Counted from the first letter of the stretch, positions 46,084 through 60,012 are shown. The stretch: DNA of 64,000 bases from Strongylocentrotus droebachiensis (GCA_035222895.1 JAVYIG010002727.1:161001-225000), one strand, 5' to 3'. Made by a program: numbers and translations. Notes: a model not told the origin generated them from the sequence alone.

Positions 46084-46262
46084 TATATTATAGTATTAAT
46101 GACTGCTTTGAGAGAAATAGTTGTTTTATTACGCTCAAGGGAAGGTTAGAATTGTGCTATTCCCCGAGGCTTGCCGAGGGGAATAGCCCAATTGTAACCT
46201 TCCCGAGAGCGTATGAAAACAACTATTTCTCGAATATTAAAGCAGTCATTAATACTTTTATA
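46084..46262. mobile_element. Foldback centred on CTATTCCCC/GGGGAATAG
   Basis: Left arm TAGTATTAATGACTGCTTTG, GAGAAATAGTTGTTTTATTA, CGCTCAAGGGAAGGTTAGAA; right arm inverse AAGTATTAATGACTGCTTTA, GAGAAATAGTTGTTTTCATA, CGCTCTCGGGAAGGTTACAA. The centre stem is CTATTCCCC (46157-46165) with GGGGAATAG (46178-46186). Arms of about 85 bp with good identity imply recent origin or maintained pairing. Confidence 0.75.
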
Positions 46263-46317
46263 TGCCGAAAAAAAATAGACTAAAAAATAAAAAATAAAAA
46301 ATATTTTTCATTTTTGT

Positions 46318-46400
46318 CGAAGACGGGATTCGAACTCTTGCGTACAAAAGGTGATGTATCTAAGGTAAGCGCCTCAGACCTCTCGGCCATCGCGCGGTGG
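46318..46400 (-). mobile_element. tRNA-Ser/Leu-like repeat head
   Basis: The reverse complement reads ACCGCGCGATGGCCGAGAGG, TCTGAGGCGCTTACCTTAG... and AAGAGTTCGAATCCCGTCTT. A-box TGGCCGAGAGG and B-box GAGTTCGAATCC are both intact. The start resembles class II tRNAs (Ser/Leu), but the acceptor stem ends do not pair well. Probably the head of a SINE, possibly joined to the foldback just upstream. Confidence 0.55.
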
Positions 46401-47585
46401 TTACATGCTTGGCAGTTTTGTACGATATATACATTAAAATGAATTGAAACCGGCTTCGCGTGTGATCAATGCTTCGCAAAAGCTCCATATACGGACTCTT
46501 CTTTTACTTTTGCAATGCATATTGGCACGAACTTAGATCAAGATCTATCGGCAGATGTTGTTTTTTGGTTTTTGGAAGTTTATTTTCGTCTTCATGTCAA
46601 CAATGCAAGATAAAATTGTCGGTAAGATCGATCGAGATTCAATTGTATTGAAATTACCGACCAATCCTTCGCACACATAAGGTATCCTCCATCGCTCAAA
46701 CCATTTTTTAACATGTAAACCTATGGGGTAACCATGGAGTAACCATGGTTATTAAAAATATTGAAATGTTTTATGCATGGTTACCGAGAATTTTACAGGA
46801 ACAGTTGAAGTTTATGAATGCAATTCGACCAATCAGATGGCTGGATTTCTTAAGTGAGGTATATAATGCACATCATTTTAGTCCAATGTAATGTATCATA
46901 TAGGAAAGGATGGAAGGGAGTGGTTACAATTTTGATTTATTTCAGTCATGTGGTTAGCAATTTCAGGCTTTAGCCAGACAATATTTGTAACTAAAATTGA
47001 CAAAATTGGAGACCACATCTTTTTTGTAAAATAATAATTTAGACAAAATGTGTTTATATGCAATACATTAGATAACACTTCTTGCCCAGCCTTAATGTGA
47101 TAACCATTGATTGCCAAATGCAATAATTGTGAGTCTAAATTGTTTGCAAATATTTTATTCCTTCAAATTGATTTTTTTTCTCACTATCTCCAGCATTTAC
47201 ATGGGTTTGTTACTCACAAACCATCATGTGTGAATGACATTTGTATTAAAACGTTAATGCTAAAGGCACTAGAATGACGAGAAGGTACTAGCGTGCATCT
47301 AAATAGCACTGTATGCTATGATGTAGACTGTCCCTGTAGTACCAATACTACCTCCCTACCACCTTAAAAGGGTAATAAACATTTTGTTAGGAGTGCTGTT
47401 GGAAAACGAGGATTGGAAGTGATTTCAAATGAGTCGCTCAAATTGCATCTCATAATATCAGGGGGCCGGGGGCGCACTGGGGAGTGATGTGTGATATCCT
47501 ATATGAATGCTTATTTGCTCTGCCGTGTAGTAGCTAGTACAGGTTTTATTTACTACTATACAGAGGCATGGAAATATCGATAGAA
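46401..47585. other. Intron-like sequence
   Basis: A local repeat GGGTAACCATGG/AGTAACCATGG lies at 46727-46749. ACCAATCAGATGGCTGGATT at 46829-46848 looks repeat-derived. No gene. Confidence 0.3.
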
Positions 47586-47589
47586 ATTG

Positions 47590-47609
47590 AGAGATAGAGA
47601 GGGAGGGAG

Positions 47610-47660
<51 letters not shown>

Positions 47661-47872
47661 ATAGTGTAGAGGGAAGGAATGAAGAAAATAGGAGAAAGAG
47701 GGGCACAGAGAGGTGATGAGAGAGAGAGGGAGAGAATGAGAGAGAGAGATAGCGAGATAGGTAGGGAGATGGGGGGGGGGGGGGCGGGCTAAAGAAAGAA
47801 GTGAAAAAAGAGATTTGAGTTTGTATAAAACCAAAGGATGACACATATCACACACATAGATTTATATGATCT

Positions 47873-47908
<36 letters not shown>

Positions 47909-47942
47909 GGAGAAAGAAAGAAATAGAGAGATAGAGAGAGAG
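47590..47942. repeat. GA-rich polypurine tracts with G14
   Basis: GA blocks at 47617-47657, 47718-47757 and 47874-47942, and a G14 run at 47771-47784. Confidence 0.9.
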
Positions 47943-48033
47943 TTAGTTGAGTAACTGTATAGAGGGCTAATGCCATGTCATGTAGTGCAAAACAAGCGCA
48001 AACAAGAACGAAATGGGTCTAAATAAACCAGCT

Positions 48034-48060
48034 TTATTCCCTCGTGGGTCCCGAGGGAAT
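48034..48060. other. Small perfect hairpin ATTCCCTCG/CGAGGGAAT
   Basis: A 9-bp stem with loop TGGGTCC inside a CpG-richer block (48030-48190: CACTCGTTCGTGCC, CACGCGGTACACGG). Confidence 0.6.
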
Positions 48061-48199
48061 CACTGGCAAGCACTCGTTCGTGCCTTTCACGCGGTACACG
48101 GTTCAAACTACATGAGGCCGGGGAGAGATGGTGTAAACGCCTTCTCACACCCAGGGAGGGAGCTAGCCAACTAGATTGGAATGGGTACAGTAAGGGACG

Positions 48200-49005
48200 G
48201 CTTACACCGGTGCTGGTGGGGGTTGAAACATGAGGGGTATGATTAAAAATGTGTATAGTATTTTTTTTAATCTATCGAAATGATATCAACAAGTTTAACA
48301 TTTTGTTACGTTATTGCATAAAAATTGAGTATTTTGATTGAGTGTACACGTCCCAAGCAAGTAAAAGAAATAATGGATAGAGAGGGGTCAGTCATTATAG
48401 TCATTAATAGTAAAAGAGACCTAGCCCTTTAAGAAATATGAAGTGATGCAGAAATGATTGGAGGTAGTGTGCTGAGTCAATATAACCTTCATAACTACAT
48501 TATTGAATGGTAGAGTGATACGAATGATGGAGGGATAGTTAAATACACTCAAGAGATGGAGGAGAAAGAGAGAAAGAGGAGAAAGTCTCTTCCATCACAC
48601 CAGATTTATACATGGTTAATATACAAATTGGAGATGAGCAGATATTAAAGGCAATCACCGGAATAAGGTGATTAGTGATGATATTACATTATCTGAGTCA
48701 ATCCTAGAATGTTATGAATTTACTGAAATGTAAATTATCAGGCAGAGAAACCAGTTTTAACTTGGCTTGAGTAGTTGATATTTGTGGTACATGTAGAGCA
48801 GGAGGATGTGAGTTTGATTGAAGAGAAGGGGAGAAGAGGGGTAGTGCCCTAGCCTAGTCCAGCCTAACATTGATATAGTCGCTTTATCGCTCACCTGACC
48901 GGGTTGAGGGCGGATAATGTTTACATATCATACCTGGCCATGTTTGGTTGAATTAGGCAAAGGTGTGCTAAGGCTGGATAGGGTGTGAGAGCACGGATAT
49001 ATGGA
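48200..49005. other. Intron-like sequence
   Basis: Nothing recognised. Confidence 0.3.
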
Positions 49006-49477
49006 CATAAGAGAGGGAAGGGAAATATGGAAAGGAAAGGAAAATAGGGAGGGAGAGAGAGAGAGAGGGGAGAGAGGGGGAGAGGGGGGGGGGGGGAGAA
49101 AAAAATGATGAAGAAAGAAATAGAGAGAAGAAGGAGGAGGAGGAGGAGGGAGACGACGACTAAGAAGAAGAAGAAGGGGAGAAAGAGAGAGGGGATGAGA
49201 GTATAGAGAGCTACAGAGATCAGGCTTATCAGATAGAAAGATAGTGAGAGATAGAGATAGAAATAATGAAGAGGGAGGGGAGAGAGAAACAGAGAGAGAG
49301 GTAGAAGAAAGAAAGGGAGAGAAGAAAGAAAGAGAGAGAGAGAGAGAGAGATAGATAGGAGAAAGAGAGAGAGATAGAAGAAAAAGAGAGAGAGAGAAGA
49401 GACTTAAAGTGACAAGAGAGAGAAAATAAGAGATTGTAATTAAAATATAGAGAGGAGAGATAGAATGATAGTTGGAT

Positions 49478-49517
<40 letters not shown>

Positions 49518-49520
49518 TGT
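49006..49520. repeat. Long GA/GGA polypurine tract
   Basis: About 510 bp of purine-rich sequence on the + strand, including a G13 run at about 49084-49096 and (GA)n at 49330-49350 and 49497-49517. The 204-residue frame on the - strand is its translation. Confidence 0.9.
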
Positions 49521-52500
49521 ATAAGTGAATGAAGATGGTCATTCAGTCCCATCTCAGTGTTTACCATGTACTCAGCTTCATGCGGTCAATCCTTCTACCT
49601 CAACTCTTCCTGATGGTGGGGGAGTGTTTGCTAACTTAGACAATTACAAGAGATTAAACCTCTTAAATCTGTCTTACAAACCAGTTTGGTTTGGAGAGGG
49701 ATGGTAAACATCAAAGTGTTTGCCAAACACATCGCTTTCTGCAAATAATTTGTATTTTCCTTTATGGTGCCTAAACTTGCATAAATAAAATAATTCTTTA
49801 TCTGTGTTGTCAACAAATCTATCTGTAGATATCAAAATAATGTTTATTTCATGTGTTTCATTAATTATCTATAAATCCTCGCTTTTTATCATTATCTGTA
49901 GATTTTTTCTGACAGACAAAAAATAATCTATGAATGTACATTGTAAAGGTTTTCTTCAATGATTTATTTTGAAAATGTGGTAGAGTAAAATTATGAATTT
50001 CCTTTTACGCAGATCTCATTATCAACAATAAGAATGATCAATGAATTCCATTCGTCTTTTATTACATCATTTTAATATAAGTTCATGTATTCATTTTACC
50101 AGTTTATCACGTATTACATTAATATACAATATACCTTTAAAAAAATATTCATTACATATTTTTTTATTTGGTTTGTGTATCATAACATAAATCATGATAT
50201 AAAATCATAAATCACGATATAAAAATATCTTCATTGATTTACAACATAGTTTGTGGGCAAATATGTGTGTTGATGATGGGAATGTAAGTTTGTGTGTATA
50301 GCTGTCTTGCTAGAAAACTCATTAAAGCTGACTACATGTCTTCCCTCCCTTGGCGGGTAATGAGGTACCCCTATACGATTGAAGCTTGTCTTAGCGTCTA
50401 GATCTATCAAGCTTATAACCACCTCAATCAAAGCTAAATTAGTTAAAAGCCCCACAGAAACTAGACTGCTTGCCTAGGCTGTCTGACTGTCCTAACATAT
50501 AATGGATGCAATACTCAGAATCCAGTCAGGACTTTCTTCTCTTTTCTTTCATTCACTTCTCTCTCTCTCTTTTTGAATGAAAGTAAATTTATGTAACACC
50601 TTGGATTATTGTTTTTTGAATTATTGCCATTTTGATAGGTAATGTGTATTCAATTATTGGACTCCTTGTGAGAATAGAGCCATTAGGTTAATGGCTCTGA
50701 AATGGACTATCCAACAGTTTTATCATATTGTTATTGTCATATAAGTCTTTGATTTTTTTATATTGTGTTATTGTTTTTATGATGATTTTCAGAAATAAAA
50801 CAAACAAACAATTTTCTCCCCTTCTTTTCTGAATGATGGTAAACTCAAATAGTACCTTAAACTATTCATTTCTACAATACTGCCACTGTGATAGGTACAT
50901 TTAATGTCTATTATAAATGTATTAAATTGGGAATAGAGTCTTTCAAATGGGAATTTAAATATTAGCTTCTAACTTGCAAGATAGGTATTGATAGCACTAC
51001 AGATGTTACGTTGAGTTGAGTATTCAAAATTCAGCTGAAATAGAATTTTACCCCTTGGATACTGTCATTAGATTTCATTAATAAAATTAGAATTAAATAC
51101 CATATATAGAAATAAAATCATGTATGTAAACAGGTATTAAAACATGAGAATAATCTGGAGATGTGATTGTAAGTGGACTTTCTAATCATGTTTTTATTCA
51201 TATAGATGTCTTTTTTCCCCCCATATCCATTTCATGGGACTTTTCTGATATTTGAATTGTGTAATTGCAATGACTTGAATAAAGCATTTTTTGTTGTTGG
51301 CTCTTTTAAATTTGGAAAATATATTAATCTTGTGAGTAAGATTTATTTGAATTTCTTGTGGAATTTCACCGTGATAACACTGTGTCACAAGTGGGTCAAA
51401 GGTGAACCCATTTAGGATCCATGTAGATAACTAATTAGAGATCATCACTATTTGAAAATAATCAAATCTTTGACAGTAATTGCAAGTTTAAGAAGGAGAA
51501 TCAAATTTAAATTGAAGTTGATTTTTGTTTTTATTTCTGCTTAAAAACACATTAGTTCTTGACCTCAAATGTCCAGACCCTCATGAAAAAGAAGAAAGAA
51601 ATAAAGAAGAGAAGAAACAAGATTGTTTCCTTTAATAAACCCTCGAGAGACCAAGAAGCCATTCCCCCTTATGCGTTTCCTGTGAACGGCGCAAAATGTG
51701 AATTGAACAATCAGAGAATCGACTGTGACATTTCTGTATCTCGGTAACAGGCAGAGCCCTCTTTCATAAGCTTCAAATTGATTCTCTTTCAATAAATACC
51801 AAAATGGCGTCGTGGTCTGCAGCCAGACGCCCAATCTCTTATTCCTCGTTAGGTTCCCAGTCACAGGTCAACCTAGCACTAAGTAATCACACTTAAAAAT
51901 GGAGGAATGCTGAATCCAGTCAGTTGCTTGCACCATTTATGTTGACATATCAAATAGGTCACATGACCTGGTAAGACTGAGTTTTTGCTTTCTGTAAATC
52001 CCTCTTGAAAGTTTCAAAACCTTATTTTGGCTAGATATTTAAAGCTCATGTCAGCATTGATTTGAGAAAAGAAAAAGAGAATTAGAGAGGGACAGAGAGA
52101 GAGAGAGTGAACATAATGTAAGAAGCTCCATTTGTATATATTATATGTTAGAAGCAGTTGAATTCCACATTCCTCCCTCTGTATTAAAATGTACAGTTCA
52201 GTAATGTGGGTTAATTTTGCCATTTCTGCCTCTGATTAGTCTTATGAAACGGTTTAGTATTGTAATCACACTTATTAGAATGATGTTGTTTGGTGCCTTT
52301 AAGGGATGCATGATGTAAAGTGTTTGGATAACATTATTTCTTAATATATCACGATAGGCTGAAGGAAAAAATATGCTTTATTTCATCTCTATAGAAATGG
52401 TTTTCATGTTGAAGAGTAAAAAAGGTAAACCACCTGCCTGTTTGTGGGCCAATGCCTGTAAAGAAATGGCGTCGGAAACCAGTAACGGGGCGACCATCAT

Positions 52501-53179
52501 TTAACCTCAATAGGTAGCAAAGAATAGTGGTCTTCACTTTCTCAATCATTGCTCGCCTGCGGGCTAATTATGCACTAGAATTCTGCTCTGCTTGTGAATG
52601 GTGGCATAAATTAATGAAATTCATTGACAAAGGCACCTGTACCATGGTGTATGGTAGAAGTTTTTATGACATACAGACTATATTTACATGAGGAAATTCT
52701 CACCAGATTCTCATATCTAGGTTTAGTGCTCCTGTTTGTCACCTTGATTAATATACTCACATAAAATGAGAGGTTTATAGAGCTATTGGAAAGGCTATAA
52801 CTCTATTGCCTATATTAATCAAACTTGACTTATGAAAGAGTTTATTGTAAAAGGTTTGAATATTTCAATCGTTCATTCACCTTTGTAGTATTAGACTAAC
52901 GGTTGTTTTCTTGCGTTTTTTGCAATCGTATGCATTGATATTGGAAGGATAAATATTGTATCATTGAGAAAAGGATAAAAAGTGCTTTCATAATTACTGT
53001 AAGAAAGAAAGTATTTTATGTAAGTACCTGTTTGCTTCTCCTCAGTGTTAAGATACACCTGCAGATAAAATACCTAATGACATAAATACTAGGCTGGGAT
53101 TTTAATTTGTCACCTGTTATTGACTTGATAATATTTGTGTGAACATTAAACAACAACAAATTGTCAATTGGAAGCCAGT
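49521..53179. other. Intron-like sequence
   Basis: No exon supported. 51640-51880 and 52430-52560 are higher-complexity and GC-richer blocks and may be conserved elements. The rest is AT-rich. Confidence 0.3.
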
Positions 53180-53204
53180 GGGGGGGGGGGGGGGGGGGGG
53201 GGGG
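53180..53204. repeat. G25 homopolymer
   Basis: The longest uninterrupted G run in the window. Confidence 0.95.
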
Positions 53205-53234
53205 AGACTTGTATCATTCAATGTAATCTTGTAC

Positions 53235-53296
53235 GAGCCAGGTTGATGTTAGCTCTTTGATAAAAGATACAAAGTAATTACAGCTCTCCTGCTCTC
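53235..53296. repeat. Short palindromic element, degenerate copy
   Basis: GAGCCAGGTTGATGTTAGCT against GTAATTACAGCTCTCCTGCT CTC. Confidence 0.4.
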
Positions 53297-53299
53297 ACC

Positions 53300-56200
53300 A
53301 GACAAAATGAAATGAAATATTACAAAGTTCATTTTGATGGGTTGGTGAAACACGTCTTACCAGTAACACTGAGTAATCTATAACAAAACTAAAGTAATGT
53401 AATGTGGGGGATTCTTAAAAATAAGAAAGAATAGAAAATTATATCGTGTGTCAGTGCACTTGTTCTTATATTTACTCTGAAGTCACTTAATATAACATGA
53501 TTCATAGTAGCATCACACCAGAAACGTGCTCTTTACCTTCATTTTGAGGTCCAAAGTACGCTCTGAACTGAACCTCTAACCGGGACAAAGAAAGAGAGTA
53601 AAGAAAAGGAACGGAAGAGGAAAATGAGACCTGATAAAAAGAAAAGAATATATTAGCCATGTCTCATAATGTACTCAGGCCATTGATTGACGACTCACCC
53701 TCCCCTAAGTTTAACCATTAAAGTCTCGGGAGAATTGCCCTAAAATACACTCTTTTCCCCCCAAATATTTAATTTGATCCCTCCCAATTTGCGCATAAGG
53801 CCCGATGCACGTTCCTGATATGAAACCTAGCCACTCTTTCTTATTTTATCTTTGTTTTTTGTTGCCGCTTCGTGGGAAGGTAGAAAGTGCGATGTGGGGT
53901 CATGGCTAACGGGCTGGAATATTAATAGACTTCAGGAAAAGATGTGATTGTCACGTATCATCTCTTGTTGTATCATCTAATCAAAGAAAATCATTTTGGT
54001 TGAATGATGTAGTTAGACACCATGTGAATATAGGTGCAATACAAAACGATACCAGGCAATACTATACCAGGTAATAGAGACAGGAAATAGGGCTTTCTTA
54101 CCATTGAAATGTGAAACAAAATGTAACGTCATGTAATACAATGCCATGAAAAGAAATAAAATACAGTATTATTCAAAATTATATACTACAATATAACATA
54201 TTGTTAAAAAACAATACAATACTAAAAAGGAATCATATTAACTATATCCAACTTTAAAAAGACTGTTTAAACATGGTAGAGAATGATCACAAGGATTACA
54301 AATCCATGAATAAAACAAATAATTTTTTAAGTCTTCATGTTATACTTGAGGAAAATAAGTTAAACATTTCCACTAAAGGAGAGAATGGGAACAACTTCAG
54401 AAGGTGGAATGAACTGAGATTAGTTACTAATAAATAATGCAGCTAGATGAAAACATGAAAAGTACAACGATGACTATAATTGTGAGAGACAGAGAAATCT
54501 GACCAGATGAAACAAAAAGACAAAGGTACAGTGTAAAGTACATGTAGATGGAGAAAAGTGCAGCTGGAAAAATAGAGCAACTTGCCCCCAAATTGAAAAC
54601 CCACAAATTAAGAGGATTTAGCATTACCTCCCGATTGATTTCGGACCGTCATCATATTGCTCCAAGTCAATTTTGCTCCCCGGCGGTACTCCTTTTGTCG
54701 TCCAATTTGCTGATATTTAATTTGTTATTGTTTGGCTTGGTGCGTACCGATGTCTGATTTGTGCAGCGCTAGATCACGCTTGTAGAATTGGACGTTTAAT
54801 GGGATATTTATGAGTATATGAATTGGACCTGTGCGGGATATGTCATTGTTGATATTTACATTCATGTTTGATTAGCCGGCAGTCCATCACGTCCAGTTAT
54901 ATTTGGCTCATGTACTTTTTGGTCGAGGAGGTAAACTTAATTCAACAGAAAATGAGTTAAACTCTGAATTATTATTCTATTTCACTTCAAACTAGTTCTG
55001 TCACAAAACTGATATTGATTGCACTATTGAAGGTAGATCCAGTTTGAATACAGCTTGAAAGATTAGTGCTTTGTATGTTTCAAGGATTTCTTGAAATATA
55101 TTCAACATTTCCATTGAATAACTCGATCAGATTGTTGACATAATATATATTGTTTTACATAAAGAAAAAAAAAAGATTTCTGAGAACAGTTTATTTTTAA
55201 ACTTATTTAAAGGGCTCCTGTTCGAAGTGTTATGTTATCTACAGGGTAAATCACAATACTGTATTACATTTATAAACAAGACACTTTAGTGAATTCCATG
55301 AGTGGTCCAGATGGCAGAAAATAATTGAATCACAGAGCTAAATTTTTGGAACACGCAACATTTCTTGCTGTAGAAATTTAAATTATATGATTAGCAAAAA
55401 AGTTTCTGTCATAAGTGTTTCTAGTTTTAGAGTATCGTACCTTTAACTGTAGACAGTTGTTGATCTATCATGTATTCTGTGCTAGTAGCTGTGTTGATAG
55501 CATGTATGCAGTGCTCATAAAAACCAACACACTTGGCTCTGCAAGTAGAGGTGGAAGTTTTATGACTTCGGTTGACAGAATTACAGAGCTTTAATTTTAC
55601 GAGACTGGCGACAGATTTGTGGGGTATCCTCACTGTTGATGGCTCTTAAATTTGATCCTCTTGAATTCGAGTGTTGGTTTATTGCAGTCCTGTCTTTCTT
55701 CCCAGTAATATGCTCTACTGTCTGCAATTAAAATGTATTGTTATGTTTAAGGTTATAAATGCATTCCAGAGAGCACCCCCCCCCCCCTTTTAACAAAGAA
55801 ATATATACCCCATTAGAAAAGCAGAAAAACTTGAGATTTGGCAGTAAAAAAAGAAAGGAAACTTTCTTGAACATCAATCTAAAGAAATAATTATATTTTA
55901 TACATGTTTCAGGCTTTAGAAACTAGAAAATAACAAGTTAGTTGAGATTATTTTTCTCCTTACATTTTTGTGTGTGTGATTGTGAATTCTTGTAACATAC
56001 CAGGGTACTCCTTTTGTCTCTCTCTATTTTTTTACCTTAGAAGTTAAAGAAAAAAAAATCCACATACAGAACTTGTATAATAGCCATGGAAATGTACTGC
56101 AGAGTAGAGATTGCTTTGTTATTTGGGACATGCAAAATGTAATTTTGAGGGATTGAAAAGTTTATCAGAATATTAGAGGAAGGAATGTTATCATTATTGG

Positions 56201-58900
56201 ATAAAACGAAATATGAAATACGGAACATCATGTCTCTCTTCGGAAACTAGAATTGACCCAAACAAGTAGCGTCTGCATGTAAATTACATCCATTTACAAC
56301 CACCGCTTCTCCTTCAAGACGGTGATAGAAATACCTCAAAATAATGTGATAAACATGAAGAAATTGAATATGAGATATTGACAATGATGGAATTACCTCA
56401 GAAAATGTAGAAAACAGTAGCAGGTCTTGAAGATTACATATTTTGGGGGAAGGAACTAGGCTAGGCCTAATGCTTCTTTTCTATCATGTTAGAATACACC
56501 TGCCAAAGCGGATTCTTGTAATGCTTTGTGAGTACATTACGTGGCAGAAAAAACCCTAGCAAGGCAGTATCATTTCATTCTGCTTTTCCCTTTTTGTTCC
56601 ATCTATCTGTATCTCTATCTCTGTTATTCATTTTCACAGTACTTCAGATGCTTTTTGCCTTTAAAATGTTTTATGTCATTTTCTTTCTGATATATTCCAT
56701 GTATTTTGAGCATTTTAACTTTCACACTCACACCCCCCTGCCTACCCTGCCCCCCCTCTCTCTCTATGTTTGTTTTTTTATGTTTGTCATTGTATATCAG
56801 TCTATGTTTTTCTATGTTCCTATACATGTCTGTGTTTGTGCATATCCGTTGTCTTTCCCTTATTTTTTACCCGTTATTGCTTTGTTCCTTCTATTTTTCA
56901 TTCATCCTTATTCATCTTTCTGTCTTTTTTCTTACCATCTATCTTTCTTTTTCTTCCCATTTTTCTTTCTTTTTCTCTGAAAGTACTTTAGTGTCCATCT
57001 CTGTCTGTCTCCTTCATCTTCTAAATGTCACCCCACGTATGAACATGATAATAATTTCCATCCATAAAAAGCCGCCTAGAGGTACATTTTAGGCCCTGAA
57101 TCGATCGATTGAAGAAAGGATTTAAAATGAGTGAAAATGAGTGAAAAAGAGCAAGAATGTGTGGGAGGGAAAAAAAAAGACATGACTACAAGTTTTTCCT
57201 GGACTTGTATTATGATTTAGGCTAGATTTTGTTTTGGAAGTGCAACTTACATTAGGGACTTTATTGTTGTGGGTGGAATGGACCTATAGAAGGGAAAGAA
57301 ATGGTTTGACCTCTCGTTTGTAATCTAAAAGAGGTCGTGGTTGTTTCTCTCCCTTGCCGCCTGTTTTTTTTCTTTGCTGACCCCATTTTAGCTGAGTGAG
57401 TGAAGGGTATTCATGATACATTGTGTTGGTATGTAGGGGTGAACGGAGTGCAGTATTTATGTGGTCTAGGATCAGAGCTCTGTTTCAATGTTCTTTATAA
57501 TTGAAGCGTTATTACTCCATTTCCATTGCTTTCGCTAGGAAGTTATCCATTGTTTAAAGGGAGTCTAGAGTTCTGGATTTTAAAGATTGTTGCACATTAC
57601 TGTTTAGTGATGCTAAATCCAGCTAAACAAATTAAGACTTCAGAAGGGTATTATTTAAAAAAAAAAATATATTTCTATCATGATTACTGATCAAAATGGA
57701 AAGAAAAAGCCTAAAAAATGTTTTGAGAATCAACATTTTGTAACACTTATTTTCACGGTTAAAAAAGCAAAGTCATTATTTTGAATTTGTGATTTTACTT
57801 ACAATTTCATGCAGGTGTACATCTTTTGCAAAGAGATTTGAAGATCAAGATTTCCCTGATACATTCATGTACACAATGCAGTTAATTTTTTCTGTGTAAA
57901 AACTTTTTATTCATGTGAACTCTTTTATGCAAAATTGTTAAGATTGAAAGATACAGATCTTGAAGATTGATTGCTTTGTTTGCAAAAAGAAAAAGAAAGA
58001 AAATATTTGTAATTTCAATAATTGCATTGCCTCAACAAGGTCATGTCCATATTTGTAATGATATTTTCTACAATAAACGAAGGGTGATGTAGGTCACTCA
58101 TTTATCAGTCAGCCTACCAATGTACATATTTGCTCATCACATTTTAACGACCATTTCCAGTTTAATCATCATTTTATGACAGCACCTTCAATATTTGTCA
58201 GGGAAATTATCTAGACGACATCATTGTTTGATAAATTACCTCGAGTGGGCCCAGGAGTAATATAATTCTTATCTTTGTAAACGATAAAAAGCACCATGTT
58301 GATTTAAATCTTGCTTGTGATTGCATTCTTGACATGGCATTGCTCATGACTCAGTTTGGAGATGTTTGGAAACCTAATAACTGTTAACAATAGAAACAAA
58401 ATGTCTAGGTAATCTCTCCATTTAAAAAAACCTCAGTACAATTCTAGCTGTGTTATATGAAAATACTGTATGATGACCTCATAGAAGGAAAGCTTTATTA
58501 TGATGAACCACTGCTGTTATTGCAGTAATGCGAGACTTGTTTTTACAATTTTTCCTCTATCTGCTTGCCCTCTCTCTCACTCTTGATCCTCAACTTGTTG
58601 GAATACATTTGGGGTTTCTTTCAAGTTTCTCCTTGCTGTGTAGATATGAACACCATTCTTACATGTTCTTCATGTAACTGAATACATTACGATTGTGCCT
58701 TTACATGCTGTTAATAATTACAAATGTCTTAATCTTATCATTTAATTATTATAGATAGATAGATAGATGGTAGATGTACATTGGACACTGCCGAAAAGAC
58801 AATAATTTCACTTGACATACTGGTAGTTAATGTCATGTTTTGGATGACATACTTTTATAAAGTATGCATTCTTTCATTATATTTATATAATGAATCTGAT
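53300..58900. other. Intron-like sequence
   Basis: No exon supported. Contains C12 at 55776-55787, a CT/TTTC-rich block at 56540-56990 (its 150-residue frame is compositional) and (GATA)n at 58753-58767. Confidence 0.3.
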
Positions 58901-58917
58901 GACCGGGTATTAATATA

Positions 58918-58985
58918 TATATCTGTAAAGCGCTTTGAGAGGGCCTTCGGTCCTGAAAAGCGCTATATAAGAACTAGCTATTATA
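58918..58985 (+). repeat. SINE/LINE 3'-tail with AAGCGCT inverted pair
   Basis: CTGTAAAGCGCTTTGAGAGG, then GAAAAGCGCTATATAAGAAC, ending CTATTATAT. This AAGCGCTATATAA motif is the tail shared with 15980 and 37085. Confidence 0.6.
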
Positions 58986-59694
58986 TGCTGGAAATAGTTC
59001 TCTTGTAATTTTTTTGTTTTTTTCTTGTTTTTTTTCTCCCCTTGTTTTCTTGTATTGCACGTTATTGCTGGCGGAAAGCATTTCCCCCATTTCTGGACAA
59101 GAATAAATAAATTATCAATTATAAGATTTCTATCCTATGAAGTGAGGAGATTTCTTTGAAAGGTTCAAATCTGAGTTTTGAACTTTATTATATTGCCCAA
59201 AGTACTTGCACTTGCCCAGTATTGTAAGTTCATGCCATATCCATTAGGACCGAACAGTAATTTCTCTTGTAGTGCTAATATTATCATCATATATGCAAAC
59301 TTTGAAAGCTTCCAAACACATTCTTTGTTCATTTTATAAACTCCAAGCCCCATTGCAAAAAAGAGTTTAGCCTAGAAGTTTCAAATAACATTGAATCGAA
59401 AACCAGAGAGTATTGTCAATTTTTTCTTTGAACTCTCTTATCATCTTTTAAGAAGTTTCAGGTGACATTTAATCTTATTTTGTAGTGCTTAAAGTTCTGA
59501 CCCCCCCCCCCCCTCCCTCCAAAGTTTAATTTTGAACTAGAACTTCTTGTAACTTTGAACTCATGTACATGTGGAATGAATAGTCTTTTGTTCTGCGTTT
59601 TTATGTACATGTTTTGAAAGTTAGGGAAGAAATACAATTTTTGTATCAACTACTGAACAGTTATAATGGGAGGTTGGGATGATCAGGAAAGACA

Positions 59695-59746
59695 TGGGGG
59701 AAAGAAGGAGGGAGAAGGAGGAAGATAGAGAGAGGGGATGGAGAGA

Positions 59747-59797
<51 letters not shown>

Positions 59798-59935
59798 TAG
59801 AGAGGGAGGAAGAGAAGGAGAGGGAAGAGAGGGAGGATGATGGGAGGACATAAGAGACTGGAGGAGAGGAGAGGAGAAGAGAGGGGGAGAGAGAGAGAAG
59901 GGGAAAGTAAAGGGTGAGCAAGAGGAGAGGTTAAA
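59695..59935. repeat. GA-rich polypurine tract
   Basis: Pure GA at about 59745-59792 with AGGGA flanks, then ATT triplets at 59950-59971. Confidence 0.9.
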
Positions 59936-60012
59936 GATAGACGAACAATTAATATTATTATTATTATTATTCAATTATACCACATCTTATGAAATTGGTT
60001 TCCATCTACTGA

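Noticed and set aside
46318-46400. Genuine tRNA-Ser or tRNA-Leu gene
   Set aside because: A- and B-boxes are good, but acceptor ends do not pair convincingly and it sits in a repeat cluster; called tRNA-like.
48928-49542. 204-residue - strand open frame
   Set aside because: Pure translation of a GA/GGA polypurine tract (Ser-Leu-Pro runs).
56528-57092. 150- and 128-residue Phe/Leu-rich + strand frames resembling membrane proteins
   Set aside because: Pyrimidine-rich low-complexity DNA always encodes hydrophobic residues; no conserved motif and no gene signals.
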